This document shows positions 1 to 8,065 of a stretch of 13,454 nucleotides of DNA, piece by piece (position 1 is the stretch's first letter; each line of letters opens with the position of its first letter). Source of the DNA: Clostridia bacterium (lineage in GTDB: Bacteria > Bacillota > Clostridia > Christensenellales > Aristaeellaceae); assembly GCA_017471125.1 (NCBI GenBank), contig JAFUWR010000354.1:1-13454 (forward strand), written 5' to 3'. The position numbers and the translations under genes were made by a program. The notes below the pieces were generated by a model. It did no database searches. It was not told where the DNA came from and saw only the letters and a list, made by a program, of their open reading frames with translations.

Positions 1-1500
1 GTCCACGGAGATCCAGTCGCCCTCCTTGAAGGTGCGGCCGCCCAGGTCGAAGGTCTTGTCGTCGTGCATCTTGATCTCGGAGCAGCCGGAGACGCAGCAG
101 GTGCCCATGCCGCGGGCCACGACGGCCGCGTGGCTGGTCATGCCGCCGCGCACGGTCAGGATGCCCTGGGAGGCCACCATGCCCTCGATGTCCTCGGGGC
201 TGGTCTCCAGGCGGACGAGCACCACGCGGTGGCCGTGCTCGGCCCAGCGCTTGGCGTCCTCAGCGGAGAACACCACCTGGCCGCAGGCCGCGCCGGGAGA
301 GGCCGCCAGGCCTTCGCCGATGGGGGTGGCCGCCTTGAGGGCCTTGGGGTCGAACATCGGGTGGAGCAGGCTGTCGAGCTGCTTGGGCTCCACGCGCATC
401 ACGGCCTCCTCCTCGGTGATCATGCCCTCGTCCACCAGGTCGACGGCGATCTTCAGGGCGGCGGCGGCGGTGCGCTTGCCGTTGCGGGTCTGGAGCATGT
501 AGAGCTTGCCATTCTCGATGGTGTACTCCATGTCCTGCATGTCCTTGTAGTGCTTCTCCAGGTTGTCGGCGATGGTCTTGAACTGCTCGTACACCTCGGG
601 CATGTCCTCCTTCAGCTGGTCGATCTTGTTGGGGGTGCGGATGCCGGCCACGACGTCCTCGCCCTGGGCGTTGATCAGGTACTCGCCGAACAGCTTCTTC
701 TCGCCGGTGGCGGGGTTGCGGGTGAACGCCACGCCGGTGCCGGAGCGGTTGTTCAGGTTGCCGAACACCATGGGCATGACGTTGACGGCGGTGCCCCAGG
801 AGTAGGGGATGTCGTTCATGCGGCGATAGACGTTGGCGCGGGGGTTGTCCCAGGAGCGGAACACCGCCTTCACGGCCTCCATCATCTGCTGATAGGGATC
901 GGAGGGGAAGTCCTCGCCCTTCTGCTCCTTATAGTACGCCTTGAACCGGGCGACGAGCTCCTTCATGTCGTCCACGTCCAGGTCGATGTCGTTGGTGACG
1001 CCCTTCTTCTCCTTCACCTCGTCGATGATGACCTCGAAGGTCTTCTTCGGGATCTCCATGACGACGTCGGAGAACATCTGGATGAAGCGGCGATAGGAGT
1101 CGTACACGAAGCGCTCGAACTTGGGATCGGGGTTGCCGGCGATCAGGCCCGCGGCTACCTCGTCGTTGATGCCCAGGTTCAAAATCGTGTCCATCATGCC
1201 CGGCATGGAGGCCCGGGCGCCGGAGCGCACGGACACCAGCAGCGGGTTCTTGGTGTCGCCGAACTTCTTCTCGTTGATCTTCTCGATGGTCTTTAAGGCC
1301 TCGTCGATCTGAGCCTGGATGTCCGCGCCGATGGTGCGGCCGTCCTCATAGTAGCGGGTGCAGGCCTCGGTGGTCACCGTGAAGCCCTGGGGCACGGGCA
1401 TGCCCAGCGCGGTCATCTCCGCCAGGTTGGCGCCCTTGCCGCCCAGCAGGTTCCTCATGCCCGCGTTGCCCTCGCTGAAAAGGTATACATACTTCTGCAT
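1..1500 (-). CDS. ppdK: Pyruvate, phosphate dikinase, N-terminal 500 residues (3' end outside window)
   Basis: PPDK interconverts pyruvate, ATP and phosphate with phosphoenolpyruvate, AMP and pyrophosphate in the cytoplasm; in anaerobes it usually serves glycolysis or PEP supply. Reading the minus strand from ATG at 1500, the frame stays open to base 1. The N-terminus carries the nucleotide-binding signature LLGGKGANLAEM (about residues 18-29), then SVRSGARASMPGMMDTILNL in the ATP-grasp region. The phosphohistidine domain motif GGMTSHAAVVARGMG places the catalytic His at residue 457 (codon at 130-132), close to His455 of the well-studied clostridial enzyme. The C-terminal PEP/pyruvate barrel lies beyond the window. 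AGGAGGA lies 10 nt upstream of the start (1511-1517), which fixes it. The gene is divergent from the DUF512-der-plsY operon. No key residue is missing in the visible part. The identification is very secure. Confidence 0.97.
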   Translation of the reverse strand, partial: MQKYVYLFSEGNAGMRNLLGGKGANLAEMTALGMPVPQGFTVTTEACTRYYEDGRTIGADIQAQIDEALKTIEKINEKKFGDTKNPLLVSVRSGARASMPGMMDTILNLGINDEVAAGLIAGNPDPKFERFVYDSYRRFIQMFSDVVMEIPKKTFEVIIDEVKEKKGVTNDIDLDVDDMKELVARFKAYYKEQKGEDFPSDPYQQMMEAVKAVFRSWDNPRANVYRRMNDIPYSWGTAVNVMPMVFGNLNNRSGTGVAFTRNPATGEKKLFGEYLINAQGEDVVAGIRTPNKIDQLKEDMPEVYEQFKTIADNLEKHYKDMQDMEYTIENGKLYMLQTRNGKRTAAAALKIAVDLVDEGMITEEEAVMRVEPKQLDSLLHPMFDPKALKAATPIGEGLAASPGAACGQVVFSAEDAKRWAEHGHRVVLVRLETSPEDIEGMVASQGILTVRGGMTSHAAVVARGMGTCCVSGCSEIKMHDDKTFDLGGRTFKEGDWISVD

Positions 1501-1563
1501 GACAATCCCTTCCTCCTGATAGATATAGTAGGTATAAAAAGAGCAAGTTTACCTAAGCACTTC

Positions 1564-1593
1564 ATTATACAATTGCCAGGAAATGTTACGCAA
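1564..1593 (-). promoter_or_regulatory. Candidate sigma-A promoter of ppdK
   Basis: On the minus strand a perfect -10 TATAAT (1564-1569) is preceded by 18 bp and a weak -35 TTGCGT (1588-1593). It lies in an AT-rich gap and would give an mRNA leader of about 55 nt before the ppdK ribosome binding site. The -10 is strong and the -35 matches at three positions only. Confidence 0.6.
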
Positions 1594-1663
1594 GCAATTC
1601 TTCGTTAATTATGGTGAAGTAAAATCACATACGCCTCTTTTCGCGCGATTTACGCTTTTTCGG

Positions 1664-1693
1664 TTGACGAAACGGGGCGAAGGGGGCTATAAT
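1664..1693 (+). promoter_or_regulatory. Sigma-A promoter of the DUF512-der-plsY operon
   Basis: TTGACG (1664-1669), an 18-bp spacer and TATAAT (1688-1693) form a near-consensus promoter about 36 bp upstream of the DUF512 start codon. It is divergent from the ppdK promoter, with about 70 bp between the two -35 boxes. Confidence 0.8.
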
Positions 1694-1729
1694 AGGAGCA
1701 TATTGGGGGAATAGGGGTAAGGAAGCAGC

Positions 1730-3049
1730 ATGGCGCACGTGATCACGTCGGTGGATCCCCGCAGTCCCGCGGCGCGGGCGGGCATACGGGCGGGGGATGT
1801 GCTGTTGCGCGTCGACGGCGAGCCGGTGATCGACTTCATCGACTACCAGGCGCTGACGGCCCGCCGCCGCCTGACGCTGCGCGTCAAGCGCGGGGACGAG
1901 GCCCTGGACATCCATGTGGCGAAGGGGGAGTACGCCCCGGTGGGGCTGAACTTCGAGCGGCCCATGATGTCGGGGACGCGGCTGTGCTGCAACAAGTGCC
2001 TGTTCTGCTTCGTGGACCAGTTGCCCGGCGACGCCCGGGAGACCATGCGCGTGAAGGACGACGACTGGCGCATGAGCTTGGTGATGGGCAGCTACGTGAC
2101 GCTGACCAACGTGTCCGACCGGGAGCTGGAGCGCATCGTCGCGCGGCACGCCTCGCCCTTATACATCTCTGTGCACTGCACCGACCCGGAGCTGCGGACC
2201 CGGGTGCTGGGCACGCCCCGGGCGGCGCGGCTGATGCGGCAGTTGAAGATACTGTCCGACGGGGGGATCTCCTTCCACTGCCAGTGCGTGCTGTGCCCGG
2301 GCATCAACGACGGCCCGGCGCTGGAGCGCACCATCGAGGAGCTCTCAGACATCCCCGGCGCGCGGTCGCTGGCGCTGGTGCCGGTGGGACTGACCGGCCA
2401 CCGCGAGGGCCTCTACGACCTGCACCCCTACACCCGCGACGAGGCCCGGGGCGTGATCGAGATCGCGGAGAGGTGGCGGGAGAAGCTGCTCACAAAGCGC
2501 GGCACGCGGTTCGTGTTCCCGTCGGACGAACTGTACCTGAAGGCCGACTGGCCCATCCCGCCCGACGAGGCTTACGAGGGCTACGAGCAGATCGACGACG
2601 GCGTGGGGCTGCTGCGGCTGCTGGACACCGAGTACATCGAGGCCTGGGAGGACACCGGCGATGCGGTCACGACCTCGGACAACGCCGTCCGCCTGGCCAT
2701 CGCCTGCGGCAAGTCCGCCGAGGCGTTCATCCGGGACATGCTGGCACGCTATCCCGTGGCCGGGGCGCAGATCGACGTCTACGGCCTGGAGAACACCTGG
2801 TTCGGGCCCACTGTCACCGTGTCCGGCCTCATCACCGGCGGCGACCTGATGGGCCAGATGAAAGACGTGCCCTGCGACGCGATCATGATCACGTCCGTCA
2901 TGCTCAAGGAAAACGACGACAAGTTCCTCGACGATACCACCCTGCCCCAGGTCATGGCGGCGCTCGGCAAGCCCGTCGTGCCCGTGGGACGCAGGGGAGA
3001 GGACCTGCTGGAGACGATATTGAAGCTCAGGGATGAGAGCCGGAGGTAA
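1730..3049 (+). CDS. DUF512 family protein: PDZ-like domain plus radical-SAM-like Fe-S domain
   Basis: A 439-residue protein of the DUF512 family (related to TIGR03279), whose biochemical role is not known to me. Residues 1-65 look like a PDZ domain: VDPRSPAARAGIRAGDVLLR followed by VDGEPVIDFIDY. A cysteine cluster follows, with C86, C90 and C93 spaced CX3CX2C as in radical SAM [4Fe-4S] sites (C87 is an extra cysteine), then FVDQLP. More cysteines occur in FHCQCVLCPGINDG (about 183-196). The C-terminal DUF512 part contains VYGLENTWFGPTVTVSGLITGGD. The start has an AAGGA-type ribosome binding site and its own promoter. The stop is 4 bp from the der start, and the der ribosome binding site lies in this gene's last codons, so the two are probably translationally coupled. 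The family is frequently found beside der in clostridia, hinting at a ribosome- or translation-related role (inference). Confidence 0.9.
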   Translation: MAHVITSVDPRSPAARAGIRAGDVLLRVDGEPVIDFIDYQALTARRRLTLRVKRGDEALDIHVAKGEYAPVGLNFERPMMSGTRLCCNKCLFCFVDQLPGDARETMRVKDDDWRMSLVMGSYVTLTNVSDRELERIVARHASPLYISVHCTDPELRTRVLGTPRAARLMRQLKILSDGGISFHCQCVLCPGINDGPALERTIEELSDIPGARSLALVPVGLTGHREGLYDLHPYTRDEARGVIEIAERWREKLLTKRGTRFVFPSDELYLKADWPIPPDEAYEGYEQIDDGVGLLRLLDTEYIEAWEDTGDAVTTSDNAVRLAIACGKSAEAFIRDMLARYPVAGAQIDVYGLENTWFGPTVTVSGLITGGDLMGQMKDVPCDAIMITSVMLKENDDKFLDDTTLPQVMAALGKPVVPVGRRGEDLLETILKLRDESRR

Positions 3050-3053
3050 ACAT

Positions 3054-4379
3054 ATGTCCAAACCATTAGTCGCCATCGTCGGCCGCCCGAACGTGGGCAA
3101 ATCGACGTTCTTCAACCAGATGGTGGGCAAGCGCATCGCCATCGTGGAGGACACGCCGGGCGTGACCCGGGACCGGGTCTATGCCGACTGCGAATGGCAG
3201 AACTATAAATTCACGCTCATCGACACCGGCGGCATCGACCCGAATTCGGACGATCCGCTGCTTAGCCAGATGCGCCGCCAGGCGGAGATCGCCATCGAGA
3301 CCTGCGACGTGATCCTGTTCTTCGTGGACGGCCGCGCGGGCCTGACCGCGGACGACGAGGACGTGGCGGACATGCTCAGGCGCTCGGGCAAGCCGGTGAT
3401 GCTGGTGGTGAACAAGATCGACAACCCGAAGCAGTTGGACGACGTGTACGAGTTCTACAACCTGGGCATCGGCGACCCCATCGGCGTGAGCTCGGTGAAC
3501 CTGCTGAACTTCGGCGACCTGCTCGAGGAGCTGTGCAGGCAGTTCCCCGACCCGGACGAGGCGGACGAGGACATCGGCGCGATACAGATCGCCGTGGTGG
3601 GCAAGCCCAACGTGGGCAAGTCCAGCCTGGTCAACCGCATCCTGGGCGAGGATCGGGTGATGGTGTCCGACATCGCGGGCACCACCCGCGACGCCATCGA
3701 CACCCGGTTCACCGACGACGGACAGGACTTCGTCATCATCGACACCGCGGGCATCCGCCGCAAGCGGGCCATCGAGTACCAGTCGCTGGAGCGCTACTCC
3801 ATCGTCCGCGCCCTGGCGGCCATCGACCGCTGCGACGTGGCGCTGCTGCTCATCGACGCCACCCAGGGCATCACCGAGCAGGACAGCAAGATCGCGGGCT
3901 ACGTGGACGAAAAGGGCAAGGCCGCCATCATCGTGGTGAACAAGTGGGATGCCGTGGAGAAGGACACCAAGACCATGGACAAGTTCGTCAAGGACATCCG
4001 CGAGGGGCTCAAGTTCATGGCCTACGCGCCGGTGCTGTTCATCTCGGCGATGACCGGCCAGCGGGTGAACAAGGTGCTGGAGGCCGTGCGCGACGCCTAC
4101 GGCCAGGCCACCAAGCGGGTGACCACCGGCCTGCTCAACGACATCCTCACCGACGCCCAGGCCGCGCTGCAGCCCCCGGCCACCTCCGGCCGCAGGCTCC
4201 GCATCTACTACGCCACCCAGCAGGCCGTGCAGCCGCCCACCTTCGTCATGTTCATCAACGACGAGAGCCTCATGCACTTCTCCTATGAGCGCTACCTCGA
4301 GGGCCAGTTCCGCAAGGCGTTCGGGTTCGAGGGCACGCCGATCAGGTTTATCCTTCGGGAAAAGAAAAAAGAGAATTGA
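3054..4379 (+). CDS. der: Ribosome-assembly GTPase Der (EngA)
   Basis: Der is a double-GTPase needed for maturation of the 50S ribosomal subunit. The 441-residue length is normal. GTPase domain 1 has P-loop GRPNVGKS (10-17), switch region DTPGVTRDR, DTGG (57-60) and NKID (120-123). Domain 2 has P-loop GKPNVGKS (183-190), TTRDAID, DTAGIRRK (230-237), NKWD (296-299) and SAMTGQ for G5. A KH-like C-terminal domain follows (from about 350). The start at 3054 (MSKPLVAIVG) is preferred over an in-frame start at 3033 because GGAGG (3042-3046) sits 7 nt upstream and the family normally begins just before the P-loop. The expected G5 loop of domain 1 reads VSSVNLLNFGDLLE, lacking the glycine-rich form usually seen. 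Second gene of the operon; plsY begins 10 bp after the stop. Confidence 0.97.
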   Translation: MSKPLVAIVGRPNVGKSTFFNQMVGKRIAIVEDTPGVTRDRVYADCEWQNYKFTLIDTGGIDPNSDDPLLSQMRRQAEIAIETCDVILFFVDGRAGLTADDEDVADMLRRSGKPVMLVVNKIDNPKQLDDVYEFYNLGIGDPIGVSSVNLLNFGDLLEELCRQFPDPDEADEDIGAIQIAVVGKPNVGKSSLVNRILGEDRVMVSDIAGTTRDAIDTRFTDDGQDFVIIDTAGIRRKRAIEYQSLERYSIVRALAAIDRCDVALLLIDATQGITEQDSKIAGYVDEKGKAAIIVVNKWDAVEKDTKTMDKFVKDIREGLKFMAYAPVLFISAMTGQRVNKVLEAVRDAYGQATKRVTTGLLNDILTDAQAALQPPATSGRRLRIYYATQQAVQPPTFVMFINDESLMHFSYERYLEGQFRKAFGFEGTPIRFILREKKKEN

Positions 4380-4389
4380 GTGAAGAACC

Positions 4390-5049
4390 ATGTCGATCCT
4401 AAAATACATCGCCATCGCCATCATCGGCTACCTGCTGGGGAACATCTCGGGCGGGCTGCTGATCGCGCGGTGCTTCGGCGTCAGCGACATCCGCAAGCAC
4501 GGCAGCGGCAACTCGGGCACGACCAACGTGCTTCGGACGGTGGGCTGGCTGCCCAGCGTGCTGACGCTGGTGTGCGACTGCTTGAAGGGCTACGTGGCCT
4601 GCCTGATCGGCAAGGCCCTGGGCGGCGACCTGGGCATGGTGCTGGGCGGCTTCTGCGCGGTGCTGGGCCACGATTTCCCGGTGTTCATGGGCTTCAAGGG
4701 CGGCAAGGGCATCGCCACGTCGCTGGCGCTCATCATCGCCATCAACCCGTGGCTGGCGCTGGCCGAGCTGCTGACGGAGATCGTGGTGGTGGCTCTCACC
4801 CGCTACATGTCCGTGGCGTCGCTGATCACCGCCGTGGCCTTCCCGGTGTTCACCGCCATCCTCTGCCGGGGCCATAAGAGCTACGGCATATTCGTGCTGT
4901 TTTCCTGCATGGCCGCGGCGCTGGCGCTGTTCCAGCATCGCGGCAACATCCAGCGCCTCCTGCGGGGCGAGGAGAACCGGCTGGACTTCGCGAAGATCAC
5001 AAAAATTTCTGAAAAAGTCATGGCGCGGAAGCGCGGAAAAAGGGAATAG
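4390..5049 (+). CDS. plsY: Acyl-phosphate:glycerol-3-phosphate acyltransferase PlsY
   Basis: PlsY is a membrane enzyme that transfers the acyl group from acyl-phosphate to sn-glycerol-3-phosphate, giving lysophosphatidate at the start of phospholipid synthesis. The 219 residues contain the family motifs: GSGNSGTTN (38-46), GHDFPVFMGFKGGKGIAT (93-110, substrate and phosphate loops) and HRGNIQRLLRGEENR near the C-terminus. Hydrophobic segments lie at about 3-25, 52-75, 80-100, 108-135, 140-160 and 165-182, as expected. The ribosome binding site is weak, so translation may be coupled to der, whose stop is 10 bp upstream. The C-terminus is basic (MARKRGKRE). Its last two codons and the TAG stop lie inside the heptamer repeat that continues downstream, so the repeat has replaced or extended the very end of the gene. 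Confidence 0.96.
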   Translation: MSILKYIAIAIIGYLLGNISGGLLIARCFGVSDIRKHGSGNSGTTNVLRTVGWLPSVLTLVCDCLKGYVACLIGKALGGDLGMVLGGFCAVLGHDFPVFMGFKGGKGIATSLALIIAINPWLALAELLTEIVVVALTRYMSVASLITAVAFPVFTAILCRGHKSYGIFVLFSCMAAALALFQHRGNIQRLLRGEENRLDFAKITKISEKVMARKRGKRE

Positions 5050-5165
5050 GGATTAGGGAATAGGGATTAGATGGGTCACGGCATATGGAATGGCTTCTGT
5101 TCGGGGTTTTTTTATAATCGCGGCAGCCACTATTTCTAATCCCTAATCCCTATTCCCTAATCCCT
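5041..5165. repeat. MITE-like element: heptamer-built inverted repeat between plsY and xylB
   Basis: The left arm (5041-5070) is a tandem array of 7-bp units alternating AGGGAAT and AGGGATT. The right arm (5137-5165) is the same kind of array in reverse orientation. Bases 5048-5070 are a perfect 23-bp reverse complement of 5143-5165. The 72-bp centre has no ORF worth naming, but contains a T-run leading into TATAAT (5113-5118). The left arm begins in the last codons of plsY. In RNA this would fold into a long stem. I see no convincing target-site duplication. It could be a small non-autonomous element or the product of recombination between heptamer arrays. Confidence 0.8.
5091..5118 (+). promoter_or_regulatory. 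Possible promoter of the xylulokinase gene
   Basis: A perfect -10 TATAAT (5113-5118) lies inside the inverted-repeat element, about 100 bp upstream of the xylulokinase start. The matching -35 region (TGGCTT, 16-bp spacing) is poor. A transcript from here would contain only the right arm of the repeat. No other good promoter is visible before the gene. Confidence 0.35.
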
Positions 5166-5219
5166 CCAAATATCAATTTGTCTTACCATCGCAATAAAAC
5201 ATAGAAAGGAACGATCCCC

Positions 5220-6755
5220 ATGAGCAAGAAATACCTGATCGGTCTGGACATCGGCACCTCCGGCGCGAAGTGCATCCTCGTGGACGACGCGGGCGCGGTC
5301 ATCGCCTCCTCCACCCAGGAATACCCGCTCTACACCCCGAAGCCCGGCTGGGCGGAGCAGGACCCCGAGGACTGGTGGCAGGCCTGCGTGCGCGGCCTGA
5401 AGGTCATCCTGCCCAAGTCCGGCGTGGACCTCAAGGACATCGCGGGCGTCAGCTATTCCGGCCAGATGCACGGCCTTGTGGCGCTGGACGCGGAGAACAA
5501 CGTCATCCGCCCCGCCATCCTGTGGTGCGACCAGCGCACCCAGGCCCAGTGCGACTGGATCACCGAGAAGGCGGGCGGTCTCGAGGGGCTGCTGACCTAC
5601 ACCAACAACCAGATGCTCACCGGCTACACCGGCGGCAAGATCCTGTGGCTCAGGGACGAGGAGCCGGACAACTTCAAGAAGATGAAGCTGTTCGTGTGCC
5701 CGAAGGACTACATCCGCTACCGCATGACCGGCACGCTGGGCATCGACATGTCCGACGCCTCCGGCACCGGCTTCTTCGACGTGCGCAACCGTAAGTGGTC
5801 AGACGGCCTGATCGCGCTGGCGGGGCTTAACAAGGCCATCTTCCCCGAGGCCCACGAGTCCACCGAGCTGGCGGGCACGGTCACCGCGGCGGCGGCGAAG
5901 GAGACCGGCCTGCCCGAGGGCCTGAACTGCTACTACGGCGGCGGCGACGCCATCATCCAGACCACCGGCGGCGGCATGGTCAAGCCCGGCACCCTGGGCG
6001 TGGTCATCGGCACCGCGGGCAACGTGGCGATGGCGCTGGACAAGTACGAGGACAACCCCAACGGCGCGCTCCAGCTCTTCTGCGGCAACGAGCCTGGAAG
6101 CTGGATGGCCCTGGGCGTGACCCTGACCGCCGGCGGCGCGTACCGCTGGTATCGCGACGAGCTGTGCAAGTACGAGGCCGACGTGGCCAAGGCCGAGGGC
6201 GGCAACGTCTACGACGTGATGGGCAAGTCCGCGGAGCAGTCCGTGCCCGGGGCCCACGGCGTGGTGTTCACCCCATACCTGACCGGCGAGCGCTGCCCCT
6301 ACCCGGACCCCAACTGCCGCGCGTCCTTCTACGGCCTGACCCTGGGCGCGACCAAGGCCGACATCACCCGCGCCGTCATGGAGGGCGTGACCTATTCCCT
6401 CCGGCAGCTCGTGGACATCATGGGCGGCTTCGCCAAGAATGAGAAGGTCTACACCTCCGGCGGCGGCAGCGCCTCCGCGCTGTGGCGCCAGATGCAGGCC
6501 GACATCTTCGACCTGCCCGTCTACACCATGTCCGCGGCCAGCGAGGGCGGCGCCTATGGCGCGATCATGGTGGCCGGCGTCGGCGCGGGCATCTGGAAGG
6601 ACCTCAAGGAGGCCGCGGAGATCATCAAGGCCGAGACCGAGACCCTGCCCGACCCCGCCAACCAGCCCGCCTACGAGAGCACCTACGAGATCTACGGCAA
6701 GCTCTACCACGCCCTCAAGCCCGTGTACGATCTGAGCGCCGCTAAGGGCTATTAA
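5220..6755 (+). CDS. xylB: Xylulokinase (FGGY carbohydrate kinase)
   Basis: Phosphorylates D-xylulose with ATP to D-xylulose 5-phosphate, feeding the pentose phosphate pathway. The 511-residue length fits FGGY kinases. The N-terminal lobe has the phosphate-binding motif GLDIGTSGAKCILVD (8-22), GQMHGLV (81-87, xylulose-binding MHG signature) and WCDQR (102-106). The proposed catalytic Asp is D243 in YYGGGDA. The C-terminal lobe has GTAGN in the adenosine-binding region, TSGGGSASALWRQMQADIF and EGGAYGAIMVAGVG. AAAGGA lies 9 nt before ATG 5220. The gene stands alone: no xylose isomerase or transporter is next to it, and it ends at a strong terminator. The MHG motif favours xylulokinase, but a related FGGY sugar kinase cannot be fully excluded. 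Confidence 0.93.
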   Translation: MSKKYLIGLDIGTSGAKCILVDDAGAVIASSTQEYPLYTPKPGWAEQDPEDWWQACVRGLKVILPKSGVDLKDIAGVSYSGQMHGLVALDAENNVIRPAILWCDQRTQAQCDWITEKAGGLEGLLTYTNNQMLTGYTGGKILWLRDEEPDNFKKMKLFVCPKDYIRYRMTGTLGIDMSDASGTGFFDVRNRKWSDGLIALAGLNKAIFPEAHESTELAGTVTAAAAKETGLPEGLNCYYGGGDAIIQTTGGGMVKPGTLGVVIGTAGNVAMALDKYEDNPNGALQLFCGNEPGSWMALGVTLTAGGAYRWYRDELCKYEADVAKAEGGNVYDVMGKSAEQSVPGAHGVVFTPYLTGERCPYPDPNCRASFYGLTLGATKADITRAVMEGVTYSLRQLVDIMGGFAKNEKVYTSGGGSASALWRQMQADIFDLPVYTMSAASEGGAYGAIMVAGVGAGIWKDLKEAAEIIKAETETLPDPANQPAYESTYEIYGKLYHALKPVYDLSAAKGY

Positions 6756-6772
6756 TAGGAAACGCCTGCGAT

Positions 6773-6799
6773 GGGGACGCCGACGGCGTCCCCTTTTTT
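6773..6799 (+). terminator. Intrinsic terminator after xylB
   Basis: A perfect 9-bp stem, GGGGACGCC (6773-6781) with GGCGTCCCC (6785-6793), closes a 3-nt loop and is followed at once by six Ts (6794-6799). It begins 17 bp after the xylB stop codon. Confidence 0.93.
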
Positions 6800-6866
6800 G
6801 CGCATATATGAATTTTCACCCGAACTTTTGACATGGAAATTTGACAATATTTCGATTTTTTCAGGG

Positions 6867-6895
6867 TTGCTTTTTGAAAGGTCATCGACTATAAT
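6867..6895 (+). promoter_or_regulatory. Candidate promoter of alr
   Basis: TTGCTT (6867-6872), a 17-bp spacer and TATAAT (6890-6895) lie about 70 bp upstream of the alr start. Two perfect TTGACA hexamers occur further upstream (6828-6833 and 6841-6846), but neither has a good -10 at the usual distance. The region is strongly AT-rich, which may act as an UP-like element. Confidence 0.65.
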
Positions 6896-6965
6896 ATAAA
6901 ATTGTATTATTGCCCCGTCTATGGTTATAGGATGATGGGGCAGGATACGACGGGGAGGCACGCGC

Positions 6966-8063
6966 ATGCGACCGACGATCATGAACATCTCCACCGAGGC
7001 CATCGCCCACAACGCCATGCTGTTCCGGGAAAAGATACCGTCCCGGGTGAAGCTGATGTACGTGGTGAAGGCCGACGCCTACGGCCACGACGCCGTCAGG
7101 ACGGCGAAGCGGCTGCTGTCCGCGGGCGCGGACGCCTTTTGCGTGGCCATCGTGGAGGAGGCCGAGCAGCTTCGCGCGGCGGGCATCGACCTACCGATAC
7201 TGATCCTCGGCGGGGCGGGGGAGGAGTCCCTGCGCCAGGCGGTGCGCTGCGGCGCGTCCCAGGCGGTGTACACGCCGCGGATGCTGGACGTGATGCAGGA
7301 CGAGGCCGTCCGCTGCGGCAGGCCCGCCAAGGCCCACCTGAAGATCGACACCGGCATGAGCCGGGTGGGGGTGCGCGACCCGGAGGACCTGAGCGCCATG
7401 CTGGCCTACTGGCGGCGGTGCCCGGATGTCACGATGGAAGGAACGTTCACCCACTTCTGCGTGGCCGACACTGACCCGGAATACACGAACGTCCAGAAGC
7501 GGCGCTTCGACGCGGCGCTGGAGGCCATCCGCGCGGCGGGGCACAGGCCCGTCGCCCACGCGGCGGCCACGTCCGCGATGCTGGACCCGGCGCTCCAGTA
7601 CGACATGGTGCGGCCCGGTATCGGGCTGTACGGCACCGGCGTGCCGTCCCTCGAGGGACAGTTGCAGTACGCCCAGCGGCTGACCACCCGGCCCATACGC
7701 CTCCAGCGCATCGCGGCGGGGGACACGGTGGGCTACGGCAGGACCTTCACCGCCCAGCGCGAGTCCATCATCATGACCCTGCCCATCGGCTACGGCGACG
7801 GCTACCCGCGCCTGCTGTCCAACCGGGCCAGCGTGCTGGTGTGCGGCAAGCGCGCGCCGCTGGTGGGCCGCGTTTGCATGGACATGATCATGGCCGATGT
7901 CACCGACATCCCCGAGGTGTCCATGGACGACGAGGTGGTGCTCATGGGGGCCCAGGGCGCGGAGCGCATCACCCCCGACGAGCTGGCGGAGTTCGCCGAG
8001 ACGATCCCCTATGAGATCATGCTGGGCTTCTCGGCGAGAGTGCGACGAAACGTGGAGGTTTGA
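6966..8063 (+). CDS. alr: Alanine racemase
   Basis: PLP enzyme converting L-alanine to D-alanine for peptidoglycan; cytoplasmic. Length (365 residues) is typical. The PLP lysine is K35 in YVVKADAYGH. IDTGMSRVG (128-136) carries the conserved Arg. The second catalytic base is Y257 in VGYGRTF. GYGDGY (275-280), PRLLSNRASVLV and GRVCMDM (301-307) are standard family motifs. The ATG at 6966 has GGAGG 7 nt upstream (6954-6958); an internal Met at residue 6 is a less likely start. It heads a short unit with the membrane-protein gene that starts right after its stop codon. An alr gene in this context is probably the housekeeping biosynthetic copy. Confidence 0.97.
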   Translation: MRPTIMNISTEAIAHNAMLFREKIPSRVKLMYVVKADAYGHDAVRTAKRLLSAGADAFCVAIVEEAEQLRAAGIDLPILILGGAGEESLRQAVRCGASQAVYTPRMLDVMQDEAVRCGRPAKAHLKIDTGMSRVGVRDPEDLSAMLAYWRRCPDVTMEGTFTHFCVADTDPEYTNVQKRRFDAALEAIRAAGHRPVAHAAATSAMLDPALQYDMVRPGIGLYGTGVPSLEGQLQYAQRLTTRPIRLQRIAAGDTVGYGRTFTAQRESIIMTLPIGYGDGYPRLLSNRASVLVCGKRAPLVGRVCMDMIMADVTDIPEVSMDDEVVLMGAQGAERITPDELAEFAETIPYEIMLGFSARVRRNVEV

Positions 8064-8065
8064 GC

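Noticed and set aside
64..1296. Long plus-strand ORF (410 codons) opposite ppdK
   Set aside because: Composition is repetitive His/Gly/Val/Leu typical of an antisense frame in GC-rich DNA, and it lies wholly within the well-supported ppdK frame.
3066..4424. Long minus-strand ORF (452 codons) opposite der
   Set aside because: It is the antisense shadow of der, with no recognisable motif and a biased His/Val/Asp composition.
5041..5165. Telomere-like or CRISPR interpretation of the TTAGGG-containing repeats
   Set aside because: The period is 7 bp with two alternating units, the arms are inverted, there are no spacers, and the locus is internal to a bacterial gene cluster.
6828..6846. Two perfect TTGACA hexamers as separate alr promoters
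   Set aside because: Neither has a plausible -10 at 16-18 bp; the TTGCTT-17-TATAAT pair downstream fits better.
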